A stretch of 64,000 nucleotides of DNA from Paenibacillus lutrae (GCF_009757775.1 NZ_RHLK01000007.1:126869-190868); one strand, 5' to 3'. Counted from the stretch's first letter, positions 8,519 to 18,818 are shown. The notes: generated by a model not told the origin, from the letters alone. A program made the numbers and translations.

Positions 8519-9463
8519 TCATATTTCCGCATATTGATCCACAATTTGGGCAGCACGTCTCTTCAGTTCCTTCACCACCGCAGCTGGCCCTTCCACCTTA
8601 ACCTTATTCCCGTAACTGAGCAGCTGGCTGTAGAACCATTCGTCCGCGTTAAATTCCCCCGTGACGCGCATCGTCCCACCCTCCAGATACTCAACCTGTT
8701 CGGGAAAATAAGAATCTCCCACCCGGTGTTTGACCTCAGGCCGAAAAATCAAGATGACCCCTGCCACCTTATTATCCGCAGACCAGGCGGAATCCCAGCT
8801 GTAAGAATCTATGGGAGGCGCCTTGCGCGCTTCGAAGAGCCGTGGGTGTACCTGCCATTCACAAATCCTCGACAGCCTGAAAATCCGGAAGTCCGCTCTC
8901 AGCTTGCAGTAAGCCAGCAGGTACCACACGTTTCCTTTCAGAATCAGACTAGCGGGTTCCACTTCTCTCTCCGAGTCGCTTCCGTTCATATTGGTATACC
9001 GGATCGTCACTAGCCTGGACGCCGCAATCGCTTCCTTGAGCGCATTGACTTTATCCCTAACCGCCTGTCCCTGCCCCCATGGATTAAAATCAAACGTAAT
9101 CGCCTCACCGCTGATATCCAGCCGGTCCCTCTCCGTCTTGTTCAGCATAGCTTTCACTTTCTCAAGCAGATCGGCCAGCTTACTGTCATCCAGAGCCGTA
9201 TGAATCCCTTTGACAGCAGCAAGCAATGACCGCAGCTCTTCCAGCGAGAGCACCTGACGGCTTATCGTATAGTGCTCCATTATTTCGAAGCCACCCGTGG
9301 TTCCCTGATGCGCAAAAACCGGAATTCCCGCCCCGCTAAGGGCTTCCATGTCCCGGTAGATCGTCTTGGTAGACACCTGGAACCGGTCGGCCAACTCCTT
9401 GGCGCTCATTTTTTTACGGTTCAGCAGCAGAACGGTCATCGCCAGCAGCCGGTCAATCTTCAT
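8519..9463 (-). CDS. YafY-type HTH/WYL-domain transcriptional regulator
   Basis: This 314-residue protein has an N-terminal winged helix (about 1-55: RLLAMTVLLLNRKKMSAKE, then ADRFQVSTKTIYRDMEAL). A WYL ligand-sensing domain (about 135-215) includes VRYTN-like and EREVEPASLILKGNVWYLLA segments, and a WCX-type C-terminus follows. The start ATG at 9463 follows GAGAGGATGAG; a longer frame reaching 9505 would cross a hairpin and lacks a ribosome site. It is probably cotranscribed with the effector-binding protein downstream. The target genes are unknown. Confidence 0.87.
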   Translation of the reverse strand: MKIDRLLAMTVLLLNRKKMSAKELADRFQVSTKTIYRDMEALSGAGIPVFAHQGTTGGFEIMEHYTISRQVLSLEELRSLLAAVKGIHTALDDSKLADLLEKVKAMLNKTERDRLDISGEAITFDFNPWGQGQAVRDKVNALKEAIAASRLVTIRYTNMNGSDSEREVEPASLILKGNVWYLLAYCKLRADFRIFRLSRICEWQVHPRLFEARKAPPIDSYSWDSAWSADNKVAGVILIFRPEVKHRVGDSYFPEQVEYLEGGTMRVTGEFNADEWFYSQLLSYGNKVKVEGPAAVVKELKRRAAQIVDQYAEI

Positions 9464-9487
9464 CTCATCCTCTCCCCTATACAACAA

Positions 9488-9523
9488 GAAAAACCGGCAG
9501 CTCATGGAAAAGCCCGGTTTTGT
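9488..9523. terminator. Hairpin with A/T flanks, probable bidirectional terminator
   Basis: AAAAACCGG (about 9488-9496) pairs with CCGGTTTT (about 9515-9522). On the minus strand the stem runs into TTTTTCTTG. It would end transcription from the isochorismatase-like gene, although it is 200 bp beyond that stop and only about 25 bp before the WYL start. The rest of 9524-9730 shows no feature I can support. Confidence 0.5.
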
Positions 9524-9730
9524 ATTAACATGCTATGGTTTCTTGCAAAGTCAGTCTTCCCGGAATAATTCAAGGCGCAGAAAGGGTCCTGTACAAGCTA
9601 GTTATGGTCCCCTCCATTATGTTCCCCGTGGAACAATCGGGTACCCGCTTCTCTTAAATGTACCACGTATAATCAACTGAAACTAGACCTATCAAGGTAC
9701 CGACCCGAGTTATACGCAGCCTTCAGCCCC

Positions 9731-10387
9731 TTATAAAGGAGCAGCGACTCCGGCCACTTCGTTCACAACTTCATTTGTAGGCAGCATAACTATGCCGATC
9801 CTGCTCAATTCAGTGATTCCTAACTCATATACGCCGGATATTGCATTTGGCACCATCACCACTCTAAAATCACGTTCGCTTGCTTCATACATAGTCGTCC
9901 GGGGACAGTTGGGAAAGTTGCAACCGCTAAAGACGAGTGTATCCACATTCTTTTCTCTTAGGAAAGCTTCCAGATCCGTCCCATAAAAAGCCCCCCATCT
10001 CGGCTTGTACATCACCCATTCGTTGGGCCCGATTTGTTGGAACTCTCCCTGCAGCAAGATATCCGATGCCAAATGAGGCGCTTCCTGCGGCTTGATTTCA
10101 GGAACCAATTCAGCGCCATCCGTTCCTGGAGCAGCGATGACTCCCCCGTTTTCGATCAGTTCTTTGCGGCAGATATCCACATTGGCGCCATCTGTCTGAT
10201 AGAGGCGAATCACGTGGATAATAGGCAAATTTGCTTCCCGGTATGCCTGCAGCAATTGCTGCATATAAGGCAGTACCTCCGCAGTACCCGCTATGCGGGC
10301 CGGAGCATCCGGCTGTGTAAAGTCATTCTGGGTGTCAATCGTGATCAGCGCAGATGACGTCCAGTTAGGTGCGGTATATTTGTTCAT
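9731..10387 (-). CDS. Isochorismatase-family cysteine hydrolase
   Basis: This 218-residue protein has the isochorismatase-like (amidohydrolase) catalytic triad: Asp18 (LITIDTQNDF), Lys128 (YKPRWGAFYGT) and Cys161 (SGCNFPNCPRTT). Family members hydrolyse isochorismate, nicotinamide, N-carbamoyl compounds or similar amides, and the substrate cannot be told from sequence. The protein is cytoplasmic. The start at 10387 follows GAGGTGAT. An AraC regulator lies directly upstream on the same strand, separated by a terminator. Confidence 0.85.
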   Translation of the reverse strand: MNKYTAPNWTSSALITIDTQNDFTQPDAPARIAGTAEVLPYMQQLLQAYREANLPIIHVIRLYQTDGANVDICRKELIENGGVIAAPGTDGAELVPEIKPQEAPHLASDILLQGEFQQIGPNEWVMYKPRWGAFYGTDLEAFLREKNVDTLVFSGCNFPNCPRTTMYEASERDFRVVMVPNAISGVYELGITELSRIGIVMLPTNEVVNEVAGVAAPL

Positions 10388-10502
10388 TTTATCACCTCTA
10401 TTAAAATGATCGTTCACTCGGACACTTCCATATTTATCCTAGCACTGATATTCTTATATGGGAAGAGATTGCTGAATCTGCTTTGTACCTGTTCATAACA
10501 AA

Positions 10503-10530
10503 GACCGATCCCTAACAGAAGGGTCCGGTC
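10503..10530 (-). terminator. Intrinsic terminator after the AraC regulator
   Basis: On the minus strand GACCGGACCCT pairs with AGGGATCGGTC (one mismatch), followed by TTTGTT. It lies 26 bp past the regulator stop. Confidence 0.65.
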
Positions 10531-10555
10531 CTGTTCCTGACTTGAGCGCCAGAAC

Positions 10556-11440
10556 TTATTCTTCTTCAAAAGAGAGATTAAGGGGCTCATCGTGCAGTCC
10601 CCCGTCCACTTCCAGGTTCGTACTAGGCACACTCAGATCTACAGTCTCGAATGCGAAGCCGTCTGCCCAGACACGCCCGCTGCCGTTAAGCAGGACGCCG
10701 AACGATATCGCTGCGCTTGCCGGAGGCACATCAAGCACGATGGAGTAGTGGTTCCAGTGGTTGCTTCCTGTAATCGGCCGGTTACTCATGTTGTCGAACT
10801 GGAGAATTTCGTCCGATGTACTATCCACCCGCATCCACATGGCTGCGAACTGCTTCACATCGTCTGTTTTAATGAATGCGGAGAGTTTAATTCGCTTGCC
10901 GCGATAATGGTCGGCTTTAAAAGCCTGCATCATTGTAGCGAATTGCTCGGCGGATTCAACCATCATCGATTTCAGATATCCGGATGCTCTTCCTTTATGA
11001 ACCGTTTGTCGGTCGATGCCCATCTCATAATGAAATGGATGGCTTCCGCTTAGAAACCAGCCTTTTACGGGCTGCGGGGTATTCATGGGTAACTCCTCCT
11101 TGTGCTGGTTTACTTTGTTCATCAGCTTGCGGTAACGTCCCGGCGGAAGATGGTATATCTTCTTGAACGCCCGGGTAAACGCTTCTTGAGATTCAAATCT
11201 GTAATGTAAAGCAATATCCAAGATACGTTCATTCGTATACAACAGCCTGACGGCTGCACCGACAATTCGTCTCGTCCGCACATATTCGGTGATCGTCATC
11301 CCAATTTCCGCCTGAAAGATCCGGTGGTAATGGAACATCGAGAAACCCGCGGATCGTGCGACCTTTTCCAAAGAAAGTTCTTCTTCCAAATGCTCTTCCA
11401 TATATTCAATTGTCTGCCGAATAATCGGATGATAGCTCAC
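10556..11440 (-). CDS. AraC-family transcriptional regulator
   Basis: This 294-residue protein has a double helix-turn-helix AraC domain at the N-terminus (about 5-105: SFSMFHYHRIFQAEIG-like and DIALHYRFESQEAFTRAFKK). The C-terminal region is about 180 residues long and of unclassified type, with a beta-rich feel (GSNHWNHYSIVLDVPP, GSGRVWADGFAFETVD) reminiscent of carbohydrate-binding folds. The N-terminal position of the DNA-binding part is the reverse of classical AraC. The start is GTG at 11440, with AAGGAGG 7 nt upstream. Targets are unknown; the isochorismatase-like gene downstream is one candidate. Confidence 0.85.
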   Translation of the reverse strand: MSYHPIIRQTIEYMEEHLEEELSLEKVARSAGFSMFHYHRIFQAEIGMTITEYVRTRRIVGAAVRLLYTNERILDIALHYRFESQEAFTRAFKKIYHLPPGRYRKLMNKVNQHKEELPMNTPQPVKGWFLSGSHPFHYEMGIDRQTVHKGRASGYLKSMMVESAEQFATMMQAFKADHYRGKRIKLSAFIKTDDVKQFAAMWMRVDSTSDEILQFDNMSNRPITGSNHWNHYSIVLDVPPASAAISFGVLLNGSGRVWADGFAFETVDLSVPSTNLEVDGGLHDEPLNLSFEEE

Positions 11441-11684
11441 GTGAACGCCTCCTTGTCTACAAAGATATCAGAACGCATTAAAATTATTTTGATTTTTTTT
11501 GCGAAATAGGGTATTATCTTTCATTAAACTTGTACTTTATTTCTTCAACGCGTTATAACGTTTCTGGATTAAGAGATTATAAGGAATCTAAGTGCGATTC
11601 CAGGTCGAATTCCTCCAGTTTTATTGACCACCGGTGAGTATGCAAATTGTTTTCAGAATATTTAATCTGTCACAAAAAATTTGC

Positions 11685-11761
11685 AAATTACTTTAAAAAT
11701 ACCGGTTTCAAAAAATAAAAAAGTTGCTGTATGATCAAAAACATGTAAAATTACTTTAAAA
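11685..11761 (+). promoter_or_regulatory. gdhA promoter flanked by 14-bp direct repeats
   Basis: TTGCTG (11724-11729) and TAAAAT (11746-11751), 16 bp apart, form a plausible promoter for gdhA. The 14-mer AAATTACTTTAAAA occurs at 11685-11698 and again at 11748-11761, 63 bp apart, which is close to six helical turns. One copy lies upstream of the -35 and the other overlaps the -10, as expected for paired regulator sites. The rest of 11441-11684 is AT-rich with no gene. Confidence 0.5.
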
Positions 11762-11812
11762 GATGACAACAACCTGACTCAAAACGTTAACTAAATTCTT
11801 AAGGGCTGGTGA

Positions 11813-13201
<1,389 letters not shown>

Positions 13202-13245
13202 TGCAATCCGCTCACTTTTAATACCACGGAATTATACAATACGAA

Positions 13246-13285
13246 CGCCTCTTGGACCCGTCAGGGCTCAAGAGGCGTTTTTTTT
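13246..13285 (+). terminator. Intrinsic terminator of gdhA
   Basis: CGCCTCTTG (13246-13254) and CAAGAGGCG (13269-13277) pair perfectly and are followed by eight T. Confidence 0.92.
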
Positions 13286-13415
13286 GCTGTATTCGTGCAG
13301 ATGGCGGGCTGAACCTCTTCTCCATTGTAATTCCCGGGTGATCTCTTCAACTCACTAGATCGGCCGGGACCGGGACTTACAGGACAGCTGTTCATACTTA
13401 CATAAAAGTGCCTAC

Positions 13416-13451
13416 TTGCTTTAAATTATATATTAGCTAATAATTATATAT
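13416..13451 (+). promoter_or_regulatory. Promoter with palindrome upstream of the luciferase-like oxidoreductase
   Basis: TTGCTT (13416-13421) and TAATAAT (13438-13444) could be a promoter. The 12-bp perfect palindrome TATTAGCTAATA (13431-13442) overlaps the -10. It is framed by two copies of AATTATATAT (13424-13433 and 13442-13451). This looks like an operator. The remaining 13286-13415 and 13452-13567 show nothing further. Confidence 0.4.
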
Positions 13452-13567
13452 GAGGTCCATTCGGGCTTTTGCAGATGATCCGAGTTCATTCAGCGCATAA
13501 TACGGTAATTACAGTTAGCGCTGCGGTTTGTTCATAGAGAGTTCTAATATAGAAGGGAGAATTTATT

Positions 13568-14614
13568 ATGACTGAAGAAAACAAATCTGCCCGGGCTGCT
13601 AAAGAGATTGGAGAGACCACTTTCTCCATCCTGGACCTGGCCCCCATCACGGTAGGCCACACGGCAGCTGATTCTTTGCGCAACACCCTGGACCTGGCCC
13701 AGCATGCGGAGAAGTGGGGCTACAACCGGTTCTGGCTGGCCGAGCATCACAACATGCCCGGGATTGCTTCCTCGGCCACATCGGTCGTCATCGGCCATGT
13801 CGCTGCCGGTACGAAGACGATCCGGGTCGGCTCCGGCGGCATCATGCTGCCGAATCATGCGCCACTGGTCATCGCCGAGCAGTTCGGCACGCTCGAGTCC
13901 CTGCACCCCGGGCGCATTGATCTCGGGCTGGGGAGAGCCCCCGGCTCCGACCAGCTCACAGCCCGCGCACTGCGCCGGGGCCCCGAGAGCGACGGCCAGT
14001 TCTTCCCGCAGCAGCTAAGCGAGCTGCGGGCTTACTTGAGCCCCTCCTCGGGCTCAATGGGCGTGCGGGCTGTGCCCGGCGAAGGCCTCGACATCCCGAT
14101 CTGGCTGCTCGGCTCCAGCGGCTTCAGCGCGCAGCTGGCCGGACAGCTGGGGCTGCCGTTTGCCTTCGCCAGCCACTTTGCGCCGGATTACCTGCTGCAG
14201 GCGCTGGAACTGTACCGCAGCAGCTTCCGCCCGTCGGAAGCGCTGCAGGAGCCTTACGCAATGGTCGGCATGAACGTCATTGCCGCGGATACCGATGAGG
14301 AAGCGCAGCAGCTGGCTACCTCCATGGAGCAGCAATTCCTGAATCTGATCCGCGGACGCACAGGCAAGCTGAACCCGCCGGTAGCGGATATGGATGAACT
14401 GTGGACTTCACAGGAGAAGGCCATTGTCCGTGATAAGCTCGGTTTTGCCGCAATAGGCAGCAAGGCAACAGTCTTGGACAAACTATCCTTCTACCTGGAG
14501 AAAACGCAAGCGGATGAATTTATCGTCACTTCTCAAATTTATAACCACCATGCTCGCCTGCGGTCCTATGAAATCCTCTCGGAAGCCATCGGGCTGCAGG
14601 GCAGCACCCGCTAA
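13568..14614 (+). CDS. Luciferase-like (LLM) flavin-dependent oxidoreductase, group 1
   Basis: This 348-residue protein resembles the bacterial luciferase-like oxidoreductase group that includes E. coli YhbW. Typical segments are [51 protein letters not shown] and the C-terminal [20 protein letters not shown]. These enzymes use FMNH2 and oxygen; the substrate is not known. The ATG at 13568 follows GAAGGGAGAA. The gene stands alone and is transcribed from a palindrome-bearing upstream region. The central part (13700-14330) is more GC-rich than the flanks. Confidence 0.88.
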   Translation: MTEENKSARAAKEIGETTFSILDLAPITVGHTAADSLRNTLDLAQHAEKWGYNRFWLAEHHNMPGIASSATSVVIGHVAAGTKTIRVGSGGIMLPNHAPLVIAEQFGTLESLHPGRIDLGLGRAPGSDQLTARALRRGPESDGQFFPQQLSELRAYLSPSSGSMGVRAVPGEGLDIPIWLLGSSGFSAQLAGQLGLPFAFASHFAPDYLLQALELYRSSFRPSEALQEPYAMVGMNVIAADTDEEAQQLATSMEQQFLNLIRGRTGKLNPPVADMDELWTSQEKAIVRDKLGFAAIGSKATVLDKLSFYLEKTQADEFIVTSQIYNHHARLRSYEILSEAIGLQGSTR

Positions 14615-14743
14615 CAGGCAGGAAGACAGGAAGGGTATGCAGCCTACAGCCGGCAAGCCGCGAAACAGAGTTAACCGATCTCACCGGCCTGTACTGCTTT
14701 CTTTTCCTCGGCTCTTCCTTTCATCCTTCACCGGTAAACATGC

Positions 14744-14780
14744 AAATGGACGCGATCTTAACGATCTGCGTCCATTTTTT
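14744..14780 (+). terminator. Intrinsic terminator downstream of the LLM gene
   Basis: ATGGACGCGATC (14746-14757) pairs with GATCTGCGTCCAT (14763-14775) with one bulge, followed by six T. It is 130 bp past the stop codon. Confidence 0.75.
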
Positions 14781-14806
14781 ATTATGCGAAAATGGCGCTT
14801 GCATAT

Positions 14807-14884
14807 AGCGGAAGCTATCAGCGGAAGCTATCAGCGGAAGCTATCAGCGGAAGCTATCAGCGGAAGCTATCAGCGGAAGCGTCA
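14807..14884. repeat. 13-bp tandem repeat (minisatellite)
   Basis: The unit AGCGGAAGCTATC is repeated five times without change (14807-14871), followed by a sixth, diverged copy to 14884. The period is not a multiple of three and no gene start fits, so it is non-coding. It is the main content of the 14781-15021 gap between two convergent genes. Confidence 0.95.
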
Positions 14885-15021
14885 GCGGTTTTCAGCACGC
14901 GGATCAGCATGCTGGCGCCGGCTCTGCTCTCGCAGCCTGCCCGGCGGAAGCAAACCGGAGCTAGCGAGCCCCGTTGAGCTGTTGCAGGACTTCGCCCTAA
15001 ACCGCAGTCATTGGGCGCTTC

Positions 15022-16845
15022 TTATGCTGGCGCCCCTTCATCCAGAAGGCCAAGGAATTTAGCAATCGTAACCGCTTTGATCCGTCGGTCCACTTTCATT
15101 TTTCTAAAGATGTTCTTCACATGGATCTTGACGGTCGCTGTAGAGATGATCAGACGCGAGGCAATCTCCTGATTAGACAGACCCGCTGCCATAAGCTGGA
15201 GGACTTCCTTTTCCCTTGCGGTCAAGGTCTCCATGCTGTGCGTAACCGCCTGCACCTGCATACCCGGCGGGATTACGGGGGTTGCATCACAGCTCTGCCG
15301 CGCTAGATAGAGCGCCTGTACACCGAGGGTCTGAAGAACAGGATACCGCTCGGCCGCAAAAGCACGACGGTTCAGCTTGTTCTCCAGATACAAGCAACCC
15401 ACCGGCTGCCCTCCCGCGATCAAAGGAAGCGCGAGCCGGGAACCGCGGGCCTCTTCGCTCAGCAGGATCGGCCTTGCTCCGTTTATGCAGTCCGCGAGGA
15501 GCTCTTCGTCCAGGCTGGGGTCGCCCGCAAGGCGCTTCACAATGCCGGAGACGACAATCTCTCCGGCACTGCTTACCGCCGACAGAATGCGGACCCGCTC
15601 CCCGCCCCGGGCCTTCACCAGTAAGGCCCGCTCTGCACCTGCAGTCTGCAGCAGCAAGGTCATCAGTTTCGCCGCCATTGCCGCGCCGCTGCCTCCAAGC
15701 GTAAAAGCCTGCGAGGATTGAATAATCGCAGACAGATCGAGCACCTGCGAATAGCTGGCGCTCTGCTCCAGAGTGACCGCCGCCGCACCGTGAGCTTGAA
15801 CTGACGGTTTGTTGCCGTCACGGCGCTGTCCAGCGGACGGACTAGCATCAGTCCGCTCCGTGACCGGCCGTACTGCACGGCTGCCCGCCGGATTCACCGC
15901 CCCGGCTTGCAGTTCCCGTGGGGACGTACCTGCCCGCAGCGCTTGTGCAGCTTCCACCCTTCGGGCTCCGTGATCTCCGGCGTGAAGCGCTGCCTGCCCA
16001 GGGACGGGTTCTGACGGTGCGCACAGCTCATCCGCAGCCACTGCCTGCAGGGCTGCCCTCACTTCCGCCGCGCTTCCGAAACGCTCCGCCGGATCTTTGG
16101 CCAGCAGTCTCATGACAATATCCGCCAGCCTCTGCGGAATACGCCCATGGCTGCCGGGTAGAGGGGCTGGACTTTGCGCCATATGGGCATGGGACCAGCC
16201 CAGCGCATCCTTGGCCGCATACGGCAGCCGCCCCGCCAGCTGTTCGTAGAGTGTCACTCCCAGCGAGTACAAATCCGAGCGGGCGCCTACGCCCTGGTTC
16301 ATCCGTCCCGTCTGTTCCGGTGACATGTAGTACGGGCTGCTTTCCATCAACGGGATGCTGCTGTCCTGCCACTTCCCGTCTACCGCTCTGCTTGCATAGC
16401 CGAATCCGGTCAAATAAACCTTCAGCGTCGTTTCCTGAATCAGAACCGTGTCCGGTCTGATGTTCAAATGCAAGACATGATTGTCATGAAGCTCCTGGAT
16501 AATTTCAGTCAATCGGATGCTTATATTTAACAGGTCCCCCATAGAAATAGGCAGAAGCTCGGCATACCGGCGAAGCGTATGCCCTTGAATAGGCTCGAAT
16601 TCAAGAGCCATGCCGCTGCTGTGCATGATCGCTGCAGTGGGCGCGAGAATTCCGTCCATTTTTAATGAGGAAGCCACTTTATATTCATTTAGTAATTTAC
16701 CGTTCTCGGTTAACGTCCGGTTTCCGTCTTTGACAACCTTCAGGAGCACCTTGCGGGAAGAATGCGCAGACCAGGCGTAGCAGATCAGAAAGCAGGGGTC
16801 ATCATATACGATTTCAGTCAATTCGTAGCCTTCTAAAGTAAACAT
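15022..16845 (-). CDS. Pseudokinase-GAF-LuxR transcriptional regulator
   Basis: This 607-residue protein has an N-terminal protein-kinase fold (about 1-270), a low-complexity linker (280-370), a GAF-type sensor (about 390-530: ERALLVKARGGERV, GGQPVGCLYLENKLNRRAF) and a C-terminal LuxR helix-turn-helix (LTAREKEVLQLMAAGLSNQE, STATVKIHVKNIFRKM). In the kinase part the VAIK-type Lys36 and SPE (175-177) are kept. The HRD aspartate is replaced (HLN, 126-128) and the DFG aspartate is Gly147 (TGFG), so it should not phosphorylate. The start ATG at 16845 follows AAAGGA; a longer frame to 16944 lacks a site. It probably reads a small molecule or bound nucleotide and controls transcription directly. The target is unknown. 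Confidence 0.8.
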   Translation of the reverse strand: MFTLEGYELTEIVYDDPCFLICYAWSAHSSRKVLLKVVKDGNRTLTENGKLLNEYKVASSLKMDGILAPTAAIMHSSGMALEFEPIQGHTLRRYAELLPISMGDLLNISIRLTEIIQELHDNHVLHLNIRPDTVLIQETTLKVYLTGFGYASRAVDGKWQDSSIPLMESSPYYMSPEQTGRMNQGVGARSDLYSLGVTLYEQLAGRLPYAAKDALGWSHAHMAQSPAPLPGSHGRIPQRLADIVMRLLAKDPAERFGSAAEVRAALQAVAADELCAPSEPVPGQAALHAGDHGARRVEAAQALRAGTSPRELQAGAVNPAGSRAVRPVTERTDASPSAGQRRDGNKPSVQAHGAAAVTLEQSASYSQVLDLSAIIQSSQAFTLGGSGAAMAAKLMTLLLQTAGAERALLVKARGGERVRILSAVSSAGEIVVSGIVKRLAGDPSLDEELLADCINGARPILLSEEARGSRLALPLIAGGQPVGCLYLENKLNRRAFAAERYPVLQTLGVQALYLARQSCDATPVIPPGMQVQAVTHSMETLTAREKEVLQLMAAGLSNQEIASRLIISTATVKIHVKNIFRKMKVDRRIKAVTIAKFLGLLDEGAPA

Positions 16846-16979
16846 AATCGAGTCCTTTGTCGACGGAAAGCAGTTCCGCTTTAAAATGAGACGACTTTCG
16901 TCAGGAGTTCTGAATATCCTAACTTTACCATTGATTGTTTGCACATGGCTACTTTTCTGTAAAATGCCTCTTGTTTCTG

Positions 16980-17519
16980 TCAGGATACGATATGAGCCTC
17001 ATTCCATGCCCGTCTCAGAATCTCCTCTACCGTTTCCTCCGGCGTCAGATTAGACGAATCTACCCACATTCCGATCTTGGGCGTTTCATTGTTCAGCACC
17101 GAATATAAGCTTTCCACCGTCCATTCGCCGTATCCTTTCTTGGGGCGGCCCGCTTCTCTGGCGGCAACCTCCTGCGTATCCGGATTCAGCACCACGACGT
17201 AGAGGGGACGAGTCTGGACAAACGACAGGAATTCCGCCAGCATGGGTCCCACCACAACATCCTGCATGATTACGGTAAAACCCTGACTATAATAAGTATC
17301 CGCTGCCTGGGCGCTCAACCGGTAACGAAGTCTTAGCTGCTCCAATTGGTCCTCTCCCGCGTCAGGTTTCACTTCCTTACGGTCACATACGATCATTTTT
17401 CTGAAAATATCTCCCCGCAAATGTACCGACTTATTGAATTTTGCGGCCAGGAGCTGAGCAACCGTCGATTTACCGCTCGCCATAATCCCTGTAACCAAAA
17501 ACATACATGGTTGGTTCAT
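16980..17519 (-). CDS. P-loop nucleotide/small-molecule kinase-like ATPase
   Basis: This 179-residue protein has Walker A GIMASGKST (11-19) and the layout of small AAA_33/zeta-like phosphotransferases: LRGDIFRKMI after the second strand, VIMQDVVVGPMLAEF, and a lid-like region (REAGRPKKGYGEW). The substrate is unknown. The ATG at 17519 follows GGAGGGAGAGG. It precedes the pseudokinase-LuxR gene on the same strand by 135 bp. Confidence 0.75.
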   Translation of the reverse strand: MNQPCMFLVTGIMASGKSTVAQLLAAKFNKSVHLRGDIFRKMIVCDRKEVKPDAGEDQLEQLRLRYRLSAQAADTYYSQGFTVIMQDVVVGPMLAEFLSFVQTRPLYVVVLNPDTQEVAAREAGRPKKGYGEWTVESLYSVLNNETPKIGMWVDSSNLTPEETVEEILRRAWNEAHIVS

Positions 17520-17667
17520 CGTTAACCTCTCCCTCCAGTGCTATAGCTTACTGCATGCATATTCATCAGTGTATCACGGTCGTATCCGAGGACTGAAGGA
17601 GCGTATCGTTATACATGAAAATTCCTGATTTCCGGCATTTACAGGACGAAGACTTTAGATTTCACAC

Positions 17668-17704
17668 AAAAAGACCGTCGCCTTCTTCCGAAGGGCAACG
17701 GCCG
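17668..17704 (-). terminator. Intrinsic terminator, minus strand
   Basis: GACCGTCGCCTT and AAGGGCAACGGCC form an imperfect stem, followed on the minus strand by five T. It would end the TVP38-type gene upstream. The stretch 17705-17808 also holds an orphan in-frame tail (TKEELLQAAREASPRHE then stop), with no start and no recognisable parent. Confidence 0.6.
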
Positions 17705-17808
17705 ATGTTAACCCGTTTATTCATGCCGAGGACTAGCCTCTCTTGCCGCCTGAAGCAGCTCTTCTTTGGTTAAATCAGCTCATCCGGAGCGGAGGAGTTG
17801 ATGGAGTA

Positions 17809-18471
17809 TTAATTCTTTTCTAAAGTGACTTCGGCGGATTCCCCGATGTTGCGCTGTGTTGATTTCTTACCTTTCCATAAACGATGAATTCCTAAAGTAA
17901 TAAGAAGGAAGACCCCATAGACTCCAATGGTGATCAGAACATTCCTAGGCTCGGTCATCAGGTTGTCTCCAACGAAAGCAAACAGCAGCATGGCGGGAAT
18001 TTTTCCGAGCGACGAAGCGACTGTATAGGACAGCAGCGAAACCCGGCTCAGAGCCGAGTACACATTGATTAAGATCGAAGGAACGAAAGGAACCAGGCGG
18101 GCAAAGAGAATGGCCAGGAATGCATTCCGTTCAAACAAGGCGGTGACTTTGCCCAAACGGCCGGAGCGCTTCAGAAGTCTGGCTCCCCACTCTTGATAGC
18201 CGTACCGGACGAAAAGGAACATGAGGACGGAAGCAGCGGCAGAGCCTACCCAAGTAATAAAACCTCCAAGAACGGGTCCGAAGGCAGCACCGATCACTCC
18301 GCCGACTACGGGATACGGGATCACCGGGAACAAAGCCATTAAAGTGGCTAGTCCCGCCGCCATTGGAGCATGATCCGACTCCCCGAACCAGGCTAACAGC
18401 GCCTCTCCGTACACGTATATCAGACAGGCAATGACGATGTAAAAAACGGCGAGGCTTATTTTTTGATACAT
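17809..18471 (-). CDS. TVP38/TMEM64-family (DedA-like) membrane protein
   Basis: This 220-residue integral membrane protein has about five or six spans. It carries the family core, with a re-entrant-like glycine-rich loop (PYPVVGGVIGAAFGPVLGGF) and FARLVPFVPSILINVYSALS before further spans. Relatives are thought to act in membrane lipid handling; no substrate can be read here. The start is ATG at 18471, with GGGAG 7 nt upstream; an overlapping ATG 4 nt earlier is in another frame. It is monocistronic with a downstream terminator. Confidence 0.87.
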   Translation of the reverse strand: MYQKISLAVFYIVIACLIYVYGEALLAWFGESDHAPMAAGLATLMALFPVIPYPVVGGVIGAAFGPVLGGFITWVGSAAASVLMFLFVRYGYQEWGARLLKRSGRLGKVTALFERNAFLAILFARLVPFVPSILINVYSALSRVSLLSYTVASSLGKIPAMLLFAFVGDNLMTEPRNVLITIGVYGVFLLITLGIHRLWKGKKSTQRNIGESAEVTLEKN

Positions 18472-18587
18472 TCATTTTCTCCCGATTCGTAAGCTTATTC
18501 TCTATCATACCACACCATACGTTCAAACGATCCGGTTTACATACAGGAGTATCTTCGAAATTATTTCCGGACAAGATTCCGATTAAT

Positions 18588-18616
18588 TTGACATTTAATG
18601 TATTAAATTACATAAT
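18588..18616 (+). promoter_or_regulatory. Promoter with internal palindrome for the GH18-like gene
   Basis: TTGACA (18588-18593), 17 bp, then CATAAT (18611-18616) is a strong sigma-A-type promoter. The spacer carries the perfect inverted repeat ATTTAAT-GT-ATTAAAT (18593-18608), a likely operator. Transcription would start near 18623, leaving a leader of about 195 nt before the ATG at 18819. That leader holds no gene I can support. Confidence 0.65.
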
Positions 18617-18818
18617 TATTTGGAGTACTTGTTTGTTAAGGATGTCAGAACTCGGTATCTGTCCTTTTCAAGCAACCACTTCCACTTCATCCGTTTGCAA
18701 AGGAGGGAAATGAAAGACTACAGCGGTTGTCCCCCAAGAAGGAAACACAAAGGAAGCACACCGTACCGGAACAGATTTTCCCACAAAATACTGTTCAATC
18801 CAAGGAGGTTATTTTCCA

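Noticed and set aside
9600-9680. T-box-like GGTACC/GGAACA sequences
   Set aside because: The conserved T-box core AGGGTGGNACCRCG is missing on both strands.
14807-14884. CRISPR array
   Set aside because: The repeats are directly tandem with no spacers, and there are no cas genes.
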